A stretch of DNA of 64,000 nucleotides from Thermomonas sp. XSG (GTDB lineage Bacteria > Pseudomonadota > Gammaproteobacteria > Xanthomonadales > Xanthomonadaceae). How positions within the stretch are numbered: position 1 is the stretch's first letter; each line of letters begins with the position of its first letter. This document shows, piece by piece, positions 8,420 through 16,221 of this stretch. A program made the position numbers and the translations under genes. The stretch spans positions 2,062,001 to 2,126,000 of the forward strand of contig NZ_CP061497.1 of assembly GCF_014678725.1 (NCBI RefSeq). The letters are read 5' to 3'. The notes under the pieces were generated by a model. That model did no database searches. It had not been told where the DNA came from and saw only the letters and a program-made list of their open reading frames with translations.

Positions 8420-9271
8420 TCAGTTGCGCGTGCGTACCCGCAGGTAGCGGGCGAAGCGGGGCGTACCCTTCGCGGTCAGGCCGTTGTAGCGATAGGTGAC
8501 CAAGGTGCCGGGACGCGGCGGCTGCCGGCGCTCGGCGTCGGACAGGCCGCTTCCCAGCGCGAAGCGGCGCCCATGTGCGTCTTCCACCAGCAGCGCGCCG
8601 ACCTGCCCGGCGTATTTGCCCTGGCCGGGACGATAGCCGATGACCCTCGCCTCGGCATCCGCGGCGGGCTTGTATTTCAGCAGGCTGTCGCTGCGTCCGC
8701 CCACGTAGCGGGCGTCCGCGCGTTGCAACATCAACCCTTCGCCGCCGGCGGCCATCACCGTGCGCAGCCTGGCGTCGAGCGCCGCACGGCCGGCCACGCG
8801 TGCCTGCGCGATGGCCTGCAGCCGCGGCGCGTTCACCTGCCCCACCAGTGACCGCAGTCGTTGCGCCCGCTGCGCGAACGGGCCGGGGTCGCCGGGCAGG
8901 TCGAAAGCCATGAAGCGCACCTGCCGCCAGCCTGACTCGTCCGGTCGCAGTGCGCGTACCAGATCGCTGACCTGCTGGAACCGCCCGCGCGCGATCCACA
9001 ACTCGCCCTCGATGGCCTGCGCCGGCCAGCCGGCGGTGAACCAGCCGGGTGCGTCGATGCGGTCGCCATTGCGGGTCAGCAGTTGGTGACCGTCCCAGCG
9101 GGCACGCACCCCATCGAGTTTCTCGCTGACCAGCCAGGCGCCGACGTCGCCGATATCGTGGAAGCGGGTTGCCAGCATCGGTGCCGGCAGGTCCGGCGCC
9201 GCCCACGTGGGTGCCGGCGACAGCAGGGCGGCGGACAGCAGCAGGGCGAGCAGGGCGGTGCGCGGTTCCAT
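8420..9271 (-). CDS. Exported ATP-dependent DNA ligase (minimal, LigE-like)
   Basis: This 283-residue protein is a minimal ATP-dependent DNA ligase preceded by a signal peptide (residues 4-24, ending TWA-A). Motif I EKLDGVRARW places the adenylated Lys at residue 51. Motif III reads FMAFDLPG, motif IV GGEGLMLQR and motif V LLKYKP; a short OB-fold domain ends the protein. There are no BRCT or zinc domains. Periplasmic ligases of this type are known in Gram-negative bacteria and are thought to seal nicked DNA outside the cytoplasm, perhaps during DNA uptake. It is separate from, but on the same strand as, the LytTR system. Confidence 0.9.
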   Translation of the reverse strand: MEPRTALLALLLSAALLSPAPTWAAPDLPAPMLATRFHDIGDVGAWLVSEKLDGVRARWDGHQLLTRNGDRIDAPGWFTAGWPAQAIEGELWIARGRFQQVSDLVRALRPDESGWRQVRFMAFDLPGDPGPFAQRAQRLRSLVGQVNAPRLQAIAQARVAGRAALDARLRTVMAAGGEGLMLQRADARYVGGRSDSLLKYKPAADAEARVIGYRPGQGKYAGQVGALLVEDAHGRRFALGSGLSDAERRQPPRPGTLVTYRYNGLTAKGTPRFARYLRVRTRN

Positions 9272-9367
9272 GGCGGCACTCGGTGCGGGAGTGTGGCCAG
9301 CATCGGCGGCGCAGCATGCCTGCGCCGTCGGCGCGCGTCGCGGATCGTGGTCAGGGATTGCCGCGGC

Positions 9368-9745
9368 TCAGGCGGCGCCGACGTGCTCGCGCACCGCCTG
9401 CATGTCGCGCACGGGGCGGACCTCGATGCTGCCGAAGCGCGCCCACGGGAACTGGCGGGCGATCTCCATGGCCTCGTCCATCGAACCGGCTTCGATCAGG
9501 TTGAAGCCGGCCAGGAATTCGCGGGTCTCGGCGAACGGGCCATCGGTGATCCGCGCCAGGCCGTCGCGCACGCGCAGGGTGCGCGCGGTGTCCGGTTCCA
9601 GCAGCTGCTGCGAGCCATGCAGATGGCCGGCGTCGCGCAGGGCATCGGCCTTCTCGAAGCAGCCGCGCATCAGCCGGTCGTACTCGTCCTGCGGCAGTTC
9701 GGCCAGCAACGCCGGATCGATGTGGATCAGGGTCAGGTACTGCAT
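9368..9745 (-). CDS. YCII-related/DGPF-domain protein
   Basis: This 125-residue protein contains the ITDGPFAETREFLAGFNLI signature of the DGPF (YCII-related, PhnB-associated) family, a dimeric ferredoxin-like fold. The biochemical role is not established. DGPF genes typically cluster with ECF42 sigma factors, as they do here. The start is the ATG at 9745, chosen because MQYLTLIH is the normal family opening; the longer reading through the intergenic DNA has no family similarity. It is divergent from the second DGPF gene at 9908. Confidence 0.85.
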   Translation of the reverse strand: MQYLTLIHIDPALLAELPQDEYDRLMRGCFEKADALRDAGHLHGSQQLLEPDTARTLRVRDGLARITDGPFAETREFLAGFNLIEAGSMDEAMEIARQFPWARFGSIEVRPVRDMQAVREHVGAA

Positions 9746-9837
9746 CGGGCGATCCGCGACGGGAGAGCGGACGATGATGCCGGGCCCGGTGTCGGCGCAC
9801 AAACTGAATGCGGCGGCGATTTTTTTTTCACGCAGCG

Positions 9838-9864
9838 TGTCGATTCCATTTCCTGCCATCCGTC
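9838..9864 (+). promoter_or_regulatory. Candidate ECF42-type promoter
   Basis: TGTCGA at 9838-9843 and CGTC at 9861-9864 are separated by 17 bases. From memory of published ECF42 work, these sigma factors recognise a -35 with TGTCGA and a -10 with CGAC or CGTC. The element sits 43 bases before the DGPF gene start at 9908, which would give a leader of about 35 bases. The sigma factor gene at 11261 is the last gene of the same cluster, so this may form a feed-forward or autoregulated unit. Confidence 0.55.
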
Positions 9865-9907
9865 GTGTTGCATGCAAGCGGGAAATTCCACCCGTGCGGA
9901 GACCGAC

Positions 9908-10327
9908 ATGAAGGTGATGGTGATGGTGAAGGCCACGGCCGATTCCGAAGCGGGCGCGATGCCGGACACGGAACTGCTGGAGGCGATGGGCAGGTTCAAC
10001 GAAGAGCTGGTGAACGCCGGCGTGATGCTGGCTGGCGAAGGCCTGCATCCCAGTTCGCGGGGCGTGCGCGTTGCTTTCGATGGTCCGCAGCGGCGGGTGA
10101 TCGACGGGCCCTTCGCCGAGACCCGCGAGCTGGTGGCCGGTTTCTGGCTGTGGCAGGTGCGTTCGCTGGACGAGGCGATCGAATGGGCCAAGCGCTGCCC
10201 CAACCCGATGCCCGGCCCGTCCGAACTGGAGATCCGCCCGATCTTCGAGGCCGAGGACTTCGGCGCTGAATTCACCCCCGAGCTGCGTGCGCAGGAAGAC
10301 CGCCTGCGCGAGCGTCTCGGGCACTGA
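9908..10327 (+). CDS. YCII-related/DGPF-domain protein
   Basis: This 139-residue protein carries the signature IDGPFAETRELVAGFWLWQV, matching the gene on the other strand at 9368-9745, so the two are paralogues. The start at ATG 9908 is chosen because MKVMVMVKAT is a typical family opening and a candidate sigma promoter lies just upstream. It heads a same-strand run DGPF-VOC-VOC-sigma. Its stop is 32 bases before the next gene. The function is unknown; the family has been suggested to act as small-molecule enzymes in stress responses, without firm evidence. Confidence 0.88.
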   Translation: MKVMVMVKATADSEAGAMPDTELLEAMGRFNEELVNAGVMLAGEGLHPSSRGVRVAFDGPQRRVIDGPFAETRELVAGFWLWQVRSLDEAIEWAKRCPNPMPGPSELEIRPIFEAEDFGAEFTPELRAQEDRLRERLGH

Positions 10328-10359
10328 TGGCAACCGATCGATCCACAGGAGGGCAGCAC

Positions 10360-10806
10360 ATGAAAATCGTCACCAGCCTCAGCTTCCAGGGCCAGTGCCG
10401 CGAGGCGTTCGAGTTCTACGCAGACGTGCTGGGTGGCAGGATCACCGCCGCCGTGCCGTATGCCGATGCGCCGCCTGGCATGCCGATCACCGACGAGAAG
10501 TACAAAGTCTGGCTGATGCACTGCTGGCTGGAAGTCGGCGACCAGGCGTTGATGGGCGCCGACATGGATACCGCCTGGGCGCCCAACGTGGACAAGCCCA
10601 GGAACGGCTTCGACGTCACCCTGCACACCGAAGATGCGAAGGAGGCCCGGCGCTGGTTCGAGCGCCTGTCGGCGGGCGGCCGCACGGTGATGGCGTTCGG
10701 CGAGACGTTCTGGTCGCCCGGCTTCGGTTCGCTCATCGACAGGTTCGGCGTGCCCTGGATGATCAATGTCGTCCCCGCCGCCGACTGGAAGCCCGCGCAG
10801 GGCTGA
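10360..10806 (+). CDS. VOC-family protein, PhnB-like
   Basis: This 148-residue protein is a PhnB-type member of the vicinal oxygen chelate superfamily (glyoxalase/dioxygenase fold). Features are the opening SLSFQGQCREAFEFYADVLGG, the conserved AWAPN segment and the C-terminal PGFGSLIDRFGVPWMIN. Despite the name PhnB, these proteins are not needed for C-P lyase and have no known reaction. The start at ATG 10360 has a clear AGGAGG eight bases upstream. It lies within the DGPF/ECF42 cluster, where PhnB-like genes are frequent companions. Confidence 0.88.
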   Translation: MKIVTSLSFQGQCREAFEFYADVLGGRITAAVPYADAPPGMPITDEKYKVWLMHCWLEVGDQALMGADMDTAWAPNVDKPRNGFDVTLHTEDAKEARRWFERLSAGGRTVMAFGETFWSPGFGSLIDRFGVPWMINVVPAADWKPAQG

Positions 10807-10840
10807 CCGCACCTCCCGCCACCAACAGGAAAGGACCACC

Positions 10841-11248
10841 ATGCCGCGCAATCTCTATGTCACCCTGCCGGTGAAGGACCTGGACCGCAGCGTCGATTTC
10901 TTCGAGGCGCTCGGGTTCTCGTTCAACCCCGACTTCACCAGCGAAAACGGCGCCGCGCTGGTCATCAACGACAACACCAGCGTGATGCTGGTGGCCGAGT
11001 CGTTCTTTTCCACCCTGTCCAAGGTGCCGATCACCGACCCGCGCAAGGCCACCGAGGCGCTGTTCTCGCTGTCGCTGGACAGCCGGGAGCAGGTCGACGC
11101 GCTGGTGCGCAAGGCGATCGCCGCCGGCGCCACGGAAGGCCACGAGCCGGAGGACCTCGGCTTCATGTACTCATGGGCCTTCGTCGACCTCGACGGCCAC
11201 CAGTGGGGCGTGTTCCATATGGACATGTCGCAGATGCCGGCCCAGTGA
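10841..11248 (+). CDS. VOC-family glyoxalase/bleomycin-resistance-like protein
   Basis: This 135-residue protein has the two beta-alpha-beta-beta-beta modules of the VOC superfamily, opening MPRNLYVTLPVKDLDRSVDFF and ending in DLDGHQWGVFHMDMSQ. Such proteins use a metal ion or bind small hydrophobic ligands. The substrate is not known. The start at ATG 10841 is preceded by AGGAAAGGA and lies 34 bases after the previous stop. It is the gene immediately before the ECF sigma factor, so it is likely co-transcribed with it. Confidence 0.87.
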   Translation: MPRNLYVTLPVKDLDRSVDFFEALGFSFNPDFTSENGAALVINDNTSVMLVAESFFSTLSKVPITDPRKATEALFSLSLDSREQVDALVRKAIAAGATEGHEPEDLGFMYSWAFVDLDGHQWGVFHMDMSQMPAQ

Positions 11249-11260
11249 GCGGGTGCTTGC

Positions 11261-12562
11261 ATGGCGGGGGCTGGCGATGGTGTCATCGGCGGGATGAAAG
11301 CCGATGACCTCCATCGCCGCCTCGATGCCCTGTGGCGGATGGAATCGCCAAAGCTGCTGGCGCGGCTGGCACGCATCACCGGCAACATCGACACTGCCGA
11401 GGAACTGGCGCAGGACGTACTCCTCGCCGCGCTGGAGCGCTGGCCGCGCGAGGGCGTGCCGGACAACCCGGCCGCCTGGCTGATGACCGCGGCCAGGCAC
11501 CGCGGCATCGACCACGTCCGCCAGCGCCAGCTGCACGCGCGCAAGCAGGATGAATTCGGCATCGAACTGACGCTGCACGGAGCCGACATGCAGGGCGACG
11601 ACGCCCAGCGCTTCGCGGACGACGATATCGGCGACGACCTGCTGCGGCTGGTCTTCGCCAGCTGCCACCCGGTCCTGCCGATGGATTCGCGGGTGGCGCT
11701 GACCCTTCGCCTGCTGGGCGGCCTGTCGACGCCGGAGATCGCGCGCGCCTTCCTGCAGCAGGAAGCGACGGTGGCGCAGCGCATCGTCCGTGCCAAGCGC
11801 GCGCTGGCCTCGGCGCAGGTGCCGTTCGAGGTGCCGCGCAGGACGGAGTTGCCGGAACGGCTGGAGGCGGTGCTGGAAGTCCTGTACCTGGTCTTCAACG
11901 AGGGCTACGCCGCGACCAGCGGCGAGGACTGGATGCGGCCGGCCCTGTGCGAGGAGGCGCTGCGGCTGGGGCGGGTGCTGGCCGGCCTGCTGCCGCGCGA
12001 ACCCGAGGTGTTCGGCCTGCTCGCACTGATGGAGCTGCAGGCCTCGCGCATTTCCGCGCGGACGCGGGTCGACGGCTCGCCGGTGCTGCTGGCCGAACAG
12101 CATCGTGCGCGCTGGGACCGGCTGCAGATCCAGCGCGGGCTGCAGGCATTGGCGCATGCGCGCCAATTGGGTGGCGACGACGGCCGCTACGTACTGCAGG
12201 CGGCGCTGGCGGCCTGCCATGCACGGGCACCGCGCTTCGAGGACACCGACTGGGCCGGGATCGCGGCGCTGTATGCACGGCTGATGCATGTCGCGCCTTC
12301 GCCGGTGATCGAGCTCAACCGCGCGGTGGCGGTGGGCAGGGCGCAGGGCGCCGCGGCGGCGCTGCCGATCGTGGATGCACTGGCTGCCGACGCCAAGTTG
12401 AGCGGCTACGCACCTTTGCCGGCGGTGCGCGGCGACCTGCTGGAGCAGCTGGGCAGGCGGGACGAGGCACGTGACGAATTCGCCCGCGCAGCGGCGCTGA
12501 CCGGGAATGCGCGCGAGCGCGAGGCCCTGCTGGCGCGCGCGGCCGCCTGCGCTTCCGCCTGA
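11261..12562 (+). CDS. ECF RNA polymerase sigma factor, ECF42 type with C-terminal TPR-like extension
   Basis: This 433-residue sigma factor has a region 2 module (ELAQDVLLAALERWP and PAAWLMTAARHRGIDHV), a region 4 helix-turn-helix (RLLGGLSTPEIARAFLQ) and a long C-terminal extension of about 250 residues with LYLVFNEGY and TPR-like helices. This is the ECF42 architecture, in which the extension replaces an anti-sigma factor. No anti-sigma gene is present here. The upstream DGPF and PhnB-like genes are the family's usual targets. The start could instead be the in-frame ATG at 11294. A strong palindromic terminator follows at 12567-12592. Confidence 0.92.
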   Translation: MAGAGDGVIGGMKADDLHRRLDALWRMESPKLLARLARITGNIDTAEELAQDVLLAALERWPREGVPDNPAAWLMTAARHRGIDHVRQRQLHARKQDEFGIELTLHGADMQGDDAQRFADDDIGDDLLRLVFASCHPVLPMDSRVALTLRLLGGLSTPEIARAFLQQEATVAQRIVRAKRALASAQVPFEVPRRTELPERLEAVLEVLYLVFNEGYAATSGEDWMRPALCEEALRLGRVLAGLLPREPEVFGLLALMELQASRISARTRVDGSPVLLAEQHRARWDRLQIQRGLQALAHARQLGGDDGRYVLQAALAACHARAPRFEDTDWAGIAALYARLMHVAPSPVIELNRAVAVGRAQGAAAALPIVDALAADAKLSGYAPLPAVRGDLLEQLGRRDEARDEFARAAALTGNAREREALLARAAACASA

Positions 12563-12566
12563 AACG

Positions 12567-12592
12567 ACGAAGCCGCCCGCAGGCGGCTTCGT
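12567..12592. terminator. Hairpin terminator, probably shared by convergent genes
   Basis: ACGAAGCCGCC and GGCGGCTTCGT form an 11-bp perfect stem with the tetraloop CGCA. It lies between the ends of the convergent sigma factor and DUF3016 genes. Neither side has a long T run, so the stem may act weakly or in both directions. Confidence 0.65.
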
Positions 12593-12611
12593 GTGTACCG
12601 GCTGACGTCGG

Positions 12612-13166
12612 TCAGCGGTTGGCGACCGGGTCGCGGAGTTCGCGGCGCAGCCAGCTGTCGATCATGCGCTTTTCGTAGCGAAGCGGGTCGGTGTCGTTGA
12701 ACGGCGCGGCGTTCACCAGGAACGCGGGGTCGGTGATCTTGCGCTCGCCTTCCGCTACCAGCTGGCCGTTGGCGTCGAAGCGCTTGTACTGCACGGTCAT
12801 GCGCGGCGGATAGATGTCGCGGATGATCCGCACGTCCTGCTGGTTCAGGCTGCGCCATGGCTCGTAGTCACCGGCGCGGTCCACGTCGACGATGGTGAGC
12901 TGCAGGCGTTCGCCGGCCGGCAGCTGCGCTTCGGCGCGCTTGCGCATGTGCTTGGCCAGGTCGGTCAGCCAGCTGCCGCGCTGGCTGTCGTAGCGGTTGA
13001 GGCTGCGGCGCAGCTCGGTGAACGTGGCGGGGTCGGCCCAGCTCACGGCGACCGGGCCGGCGTCCGGAAGGGCGCGCGGCGCGTCGGAAGCGAGCATGTT
13101 CTCGCCGGTGGACGCGCAGCCGGCCAGGGCGAGGGTCAGGGCGAGGGCGGTGAGTCTGGCGTGCAT
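12612..13166 (-). CDS. DUF3016-family lipoprotein
   Basis: This 184-residue protein has a signal ending in the lipobox ALAGC (Cys17). The rest matches the DUF3016 family pattern: VSWADPATFTELR, then KHMRKRAEAQLPAGERLQLTI and DVDRAGDYEPW, in which a helical part precedes a beta domain. Function is unknown. It is probably an envelope lipoprotein. The gene is monocistronic on the minus strand and shares a hairpin with the convergent sigma factor gene. Confidence 0.8.
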   Translation of the reverse strand: MHARLTALALTLALAGCASTGENMLASDAPRALPDAGPVAVSWADPATFTELRRSLNRYDSQRGSWLTDLAKHMRKRAEAQLPAGERLQLTIVDVDRAGDYEPWRSLNQQDVRIIRDIYPPRMTVQYKRFDANGQLVAEGERKITDPAFLVNAAPFNDTDPLRYEKRMIDSWLRRELRDPVANR

Positions 13167-13237
13167 GGACGTTCTCCGCTTGGGTCTGCCAGCAGTGTGC
13201 GCCCGGTGCCGTGCGCGCGGGAGGCCGGCCGGGCGGT

Positions 13238-13516
13238 TCAGTCAGCCGGCGTTCCGGCTTCCCCGGCGGTATCCAGGAACCACGCCTCCACGCTGCCCTT
13301 GACCTTCATGGTCATCGGCATGCCGCGGCGATCGAGCGCGCGTCCCGCCTGCACCCGCACCCAGCCCTCGCTGATGCAGTATTCCTCGACGTTGTTGCGC
13401 TCCACGCCATTGAAGCGGATGCCAATGCCGCGCTCCAGCAGCTCGGCCCGGTAGAACGGGCTGCGCGGATCGTTGGAAAGGCGGTCGGGCGGGGTGTCGA
13501 GTGCGTTGTCGGTCAT
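13238..13516 (-). CDS. DUF3297-family protein
   Basis: This 92-residue protein matches the DUF3297 family: DRLSNDPRSPFYRAELLERG, then GIGIRFNGVERNNVEEYC and SEGWVRV, then MPMTMKVKG. The family is short and conserved in proteobacteria, with no known role. The start at ATG 13516 is chosen because MTDNALDTPPDRL is the normal opening; the upstream extension to 13549 has no similarity. The protein has no signal peptide or TM segment and is probably cytosolic. Confidence 0.85.
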   Translation of the reverse strand: MTDNALDTPPDRLSNDPRSPFYRAELLERGIGIRFNGVERNNVEEYCISEGWVRVQAGRALDRRGMPMTMKVKGSVEAWFLDTAGEAGTPAD

Positions 13517-13561
13517 GGCGTGCGGTCGGCCTTGAGGGGCCGACAGCATACCGGAGCGCGC

Positions 13562-13888
13562 TCAGCGCAGCCTGCGCGATACCGCGAAGAAGGCGAGGTT
13601 GCCCAGCCCCAGCGCGCCCACCAGCACCGCGATCACGCCGGGGGTGATGTCCTCCCAGCCGCGTGCTTCGACGATGCCGAAGCCGAGGGCCAGCGCCACC
13701 AGGGTGATGCCCCAGCGCAGCGAGGACAGCCGGCGCGCGGTCTCGTCGCCTTCCAGGATGCTGCGCACCAGCGAGGGGTCGCCGTTGCTGGCGACCAGCT
13801 GCTTGCGCACGCGGGCATCGACCACCGCCTTGATGGAATAGGCGATGCAGACGAACAGGGAAATCGGGATCAGCAATTCGAAGTTCAT
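13562..13888 (-). CDS. Small two-to-three-TM membrane protein (DUF6249-like)
   Basis: This 108-residue protein has an N-terminal TM segment (residues 3-22), a basic cytosolic stretch containing VVDARVRKQL and then two further hydrophobic segments (about 59-75 and 80-100). The pattern resembles DUF6249-type small membrane proteins that are often found beside ECF sigma factors. Here it is divergent from the ECF sigma factor at 14020, with 131 bases between them. The function is unknown; a role in the same envelope response is possible. Confidence 0.68.
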   Translation of the reverse strand: MNFELLIPISLFVCIAYSIKAVVDARVRKQLVASNGDPSLVRSILEGDETARRLSSLRWGITLVALALGFGIVEARGWEDITPGVIAVLVGALGLGNLAFFAVSRRLR

Positions 13889-13984
13889 GGAGGTGTCCTT
13901 GGTGGAAGGTGCGTGATGCACCGCTCGGGCAAAGGGATACGGCGGGGCCATCGGCGGTTGCAGTCGTTTCGTCGCAAAAGACTT

Positions 13985-14010
13985 GCAACCGGTGCGCCCC
14001 TGCCCGTATC
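13985..14010 (+). promoter_or_regulatory. Candidate ECF-type promoter before the 14020 sigma factor
   Basis: GCAACC (13985-13990) and CGTATC (14005-14010) place AAC and CGT 15 bases apart, the usual spacing for ECF-dependent promoters, which suggests autoregulation. The start codon follows only 9 bases after the -10, so the message would be almost leaderless. This is a weak match found by eye. Confidence 0.3.
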
Positions 14011-14019
14011 CCATGTGGG

Positions 14020-14586
14020 ATGGATGCCGATCGCGCCCTTGTCGAAGCCGTGCTCGAAAACCGCCCCGGCGCGTTCGAGCAGCTCGTGCGCGACTACCAG
14101 GGCCTGTGCTGGCACGTGATCCAGCGCATGGTGCGGCACCCGGAGGACACCCGCGAGCTGTGCCAGGACGCGTTCCTGCGCGTGCACCGCTACCTGCACC
14201 AGTACCGTTTCGACAGCCCGCTGAAATCGTGGATCGGGCAGGTGGCCTATTCGGTGGCGAAGCGGCACCTGGAGCGCAAGCGCATCCCGCTGGCGGAGCC
14301 GGCGGGCGACGAGGACGGTGTGTCGCTGCTCGACAACGTGGGCGACGGCTTCGACCTCGCCGCCGCGCATGCCGGCGCCGAGGCCGAGCGCGAACTGCAC
14401 GCCGCCATCGAGCGCCTACCGCCATTGCAGCGCATGATCCTGACCCTGTACCACCTGGAAGAGCTGCCGATCGGCGAGATCGCCGCCATCACCGGCTTGG
14501 CCGACGGCACGATCAAGAGCCACCTGTTCCGCAGCCGCAACAGATTGCGCGAGCTGCTTGCCCCGCGCATTGGAGTCGCCGCATGA
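14020..14586 (+). CDS. ECF-family RNA polymerase sigma factor
   Basis: This 188-residue sigma factor has region 2 (GAFEQLVRDYQGLCWHV, then ELCQDAFLRVHRYLHQYR and SWIGQVAYSVAKRHL) and region 4 (IERLPPLQRMILTLYHLEEL, then IGEIAAITGLADGTIKSHL). It lacks regions 1 and 3, as ECF factors do. The start at ATG 14020 (MDADRALVEA) is preferred over an upstream start at 13909, which extends into the divergent spacer. Its stop overlaps the next start as ATGA, so the membrane protein downstream is coupled and is probably its partner or anti-sigma factor. Confidence 0.9.
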   Translation: MDADRALVEAVLENRPGAFEQLVRDYQGLCWHVIQRMVRHPEDTRELCQDAFLRVHRYLHQYRFDSPLKSWIGQVAYSVAKRHLERKRIPLAEPAGDEDGVSLLDNVGDGFDLAAAHAGAEAERELHAAIERLPPLQRMILTLYHLEELPIGEIAAITGLADGTIKSHLFRSRNRLRELLAPRIGVAA

Positions 14587-15020
14587 GCATCCAAGACCAC
14601 GATCGCGAACACGACGAGCACGCCGCCGGCATCGATGCCCGCCGCTGGCAGGCACAGGAGCGTGCCCGCCGTGGCGAACCCGACGCCGACGCTGGCGACC
14701 TGCGCATCGCCCGCGCCTTGCGTGGCGCTCCGCCGGTGGCGCTGCCGCCTGACTTTGCCGCGCAGGTGGCGGCCCTGGCGCGCGCCCGTCGCGAGGCCTC
14801 CACGCTGCTGGAGCAGCGCCTGCTGCGCGGGCTGGGCGTCGTGTTTGCCCTGTCGGCGGCGGGCGTGGTGGCTTGGTACGGCCGAGGTTGGGCCGCGGAT
14901 CTGGCGCTGGTGCTGCCCGGCGGCCGCGATGCGCTGGGCTGGTGCGCAGCGGCGGCGCTGTGCCTGCTGGCCAACTGGGGGATGGGTGGGCTGCGACGGC
15001 GGGCATCGGCGGCCGGATGA
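14583..15020 (+). CDS. Two-TM membrane protein, probable partner or anti-sigma factor of the ECF factor
   Basis: This 145-residue protein starts with about 85 soluble, charged residues and ends with two TM segments (about 89-108 and 118-138). The soluble part has a stretch RIARALRGAPPVALPPDFAAQV that resembles the amphipathic region of several sigma-associated membrane proteins. The start overlaps the sigma gene stop as ATGA. No ZAS zinc motif (HxxxCxxC) is visible, so the anti-sigma role rests on gene coupling and topology alone. Confidence 0.6.
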   Translation: MSIQDHDREHDEHAAGIDARRWQAQERARRGEPDADAGDLRIARALRGAPPVALPPDFAAQVAALARARREASTLLEQRLLRGLGVVFALSAAGVVAWYGRGWAADLALVLPGGRDALGWCAAAALCLLANWGMGGLRRRASAAG

Positions 15021-15147
15021 TCCCGTTGCGCCGACCGTTGCCGGATCGCGTTTGCCTTTGATCGCGCCTGCCACGCAGGCGCCGGCACGCAGCCATCACG
15101 TTGATCGTCCGGTCGGGTCCGGGACGCCTGCGAGGTAGACTTTGCGC

Positions 15148-16221
15148 ATGTCATCCAGCCAGCGCGACAACCCCCTCGAAGCCCTGCTGCACCCTTTTGC
15201 CGATGGCCTGCTGCAATGGCCGGAAGCCGGCAGCGTGCTGTTCCTGCGTGCCCGCGGAGGCGCGGCGCTGCACGCGGCGCGCCTGCCCGGGCTGGCCGCG
15301 ACGCAGCCTTTCCGGCCGGAGGCCGCGCGCCTGCAGCGCCTCGGCATCGACCTGCTGGACGAGGACGCCTTGCCGGAGGCGACATACCCGCTGGTGCTGG
15401 TGCTGCCGCCACGCCAGCGCGAAGAAGCACGCACGCTGCTGGCGAAGGCCTGCGCGGCGGTCGCACCGGGCGGCAGGGTGGTGGCGTCGGTGGCCAACGA
15501 CGAGGGCGCGAAATCGCGCGAGGCTGATCTGAAACAGCTGGCCCGCGGCAGCGTCAGCTCGCTCAGCAAATACCATTGCCGCACGTTTTGGACCCAGCCG
15601 GACACGGCCTGCGACAAGACGCTGCTGTCGCAGTGGCGGCAGCTGGATGCCCCGCGCCGGGTCTCCGCGCAGGATGTGCCCGGCGCAGGCTTCCTGAGCC
15701 GGCCCGGCGTATTCGCGTGGGACCGCGTGGACGCCGCTTCTGCGATGCTGGCCGCCGTGCTGCCGGATGACCTGCGAGGCCGCGTGGCCGACTTCGGTGC
15801 CGGCTGGGGCTATCTGTCGATGCAGGTGCTGACGCGCTGCCCGCGCATCGCCTCGCTCGACCTGTTCGAGGCCGACGCGCGCGCGCTGGCGCTGGCGCGG
15901 CGCAACTTGGCCGATGCCCCGGCCTCCGGACCGGATGTTCCGGTGGCATTCCACTGGCACGATGTCGAAGCGGGCGTGCCCGGCCGTTTCGACGCCATCG
16001 TCTGCAATCCGCCGTTCCACGCACTGGGGCGCGGCGACCGGCCCGACATCGGCCGCGCCTTCATTGCCGCGGCCGCGGCTGCGCTGGCGCCGGGCGGCAG
16101 CCTATGGCTGGTGGCCAACCGCCATCTTCCCTACGAGGACGCGCTGGGCACGGGCTTCGCACAGGTGCGCAGCGTTGCCCAGAACGGCGGCTTCAAGATC
16201 GTGCATGCGGTGAAGGCATGA
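15148..16221 (+). CDS. rsmC: 16S rRNA m2G1207 methyltransferase RsmC
   Basis: This 357-residue enzyme methylates N2 of G1207 in helix 34 of 16S rRNA with SAM. It has the two-domain RsmC form: a degenerate N-terminal half and a C-terminal catalytic half with the SAM-binding GRVADFGAGWGYLSMQ and the catalytic motif IVCNPPFHALGR. Length agrees with E. coli RsmC (343). The start is ATG 15148; an upstream in-frame TTG at 15142 is less likely. Its stop overlaps the rsuA start (ATGA), so two 16S rRNA modification enzymes are made from one message. Confidence 0.92.
   Translation: MSSSQRDNPLEALLHPFADGLLQWPEAGSVLFLRARGGAALHAARLPGLAATQPFRPEAARLQRLGIDLLDEDALPEATYPLVLVLPPRQREEARTLLAKACAAVAPGGRVVASVANDEGAKSREADLKQLARGSVSSLSKYHCRTFWTQPDTACDKTLLSQWRQLDAPRRVSAQDVPGAGFLSRPGVFAWDRVDAASAMLAAVLPDDLRGRVADFGAGWGYLSMQVLTRCPRIASLDLFEADARALALARRNLADAPASGPDVPVAFHWHDVEAGVPGRFDAIVCNPPFHALGRGDRPDIGRAFIAAAAAALAPGGSLWLVANRHLPYEDALGTGFAQVRSVAQNGGFKIVHAVKA

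Noticed and set aside
7053-9317. Minus-strand open frame spanning kinase and ligase genes
   Set aside because: It runs in another frame of two real genes on the same strand and has typical Arg/Pro/Gly shadow composition.
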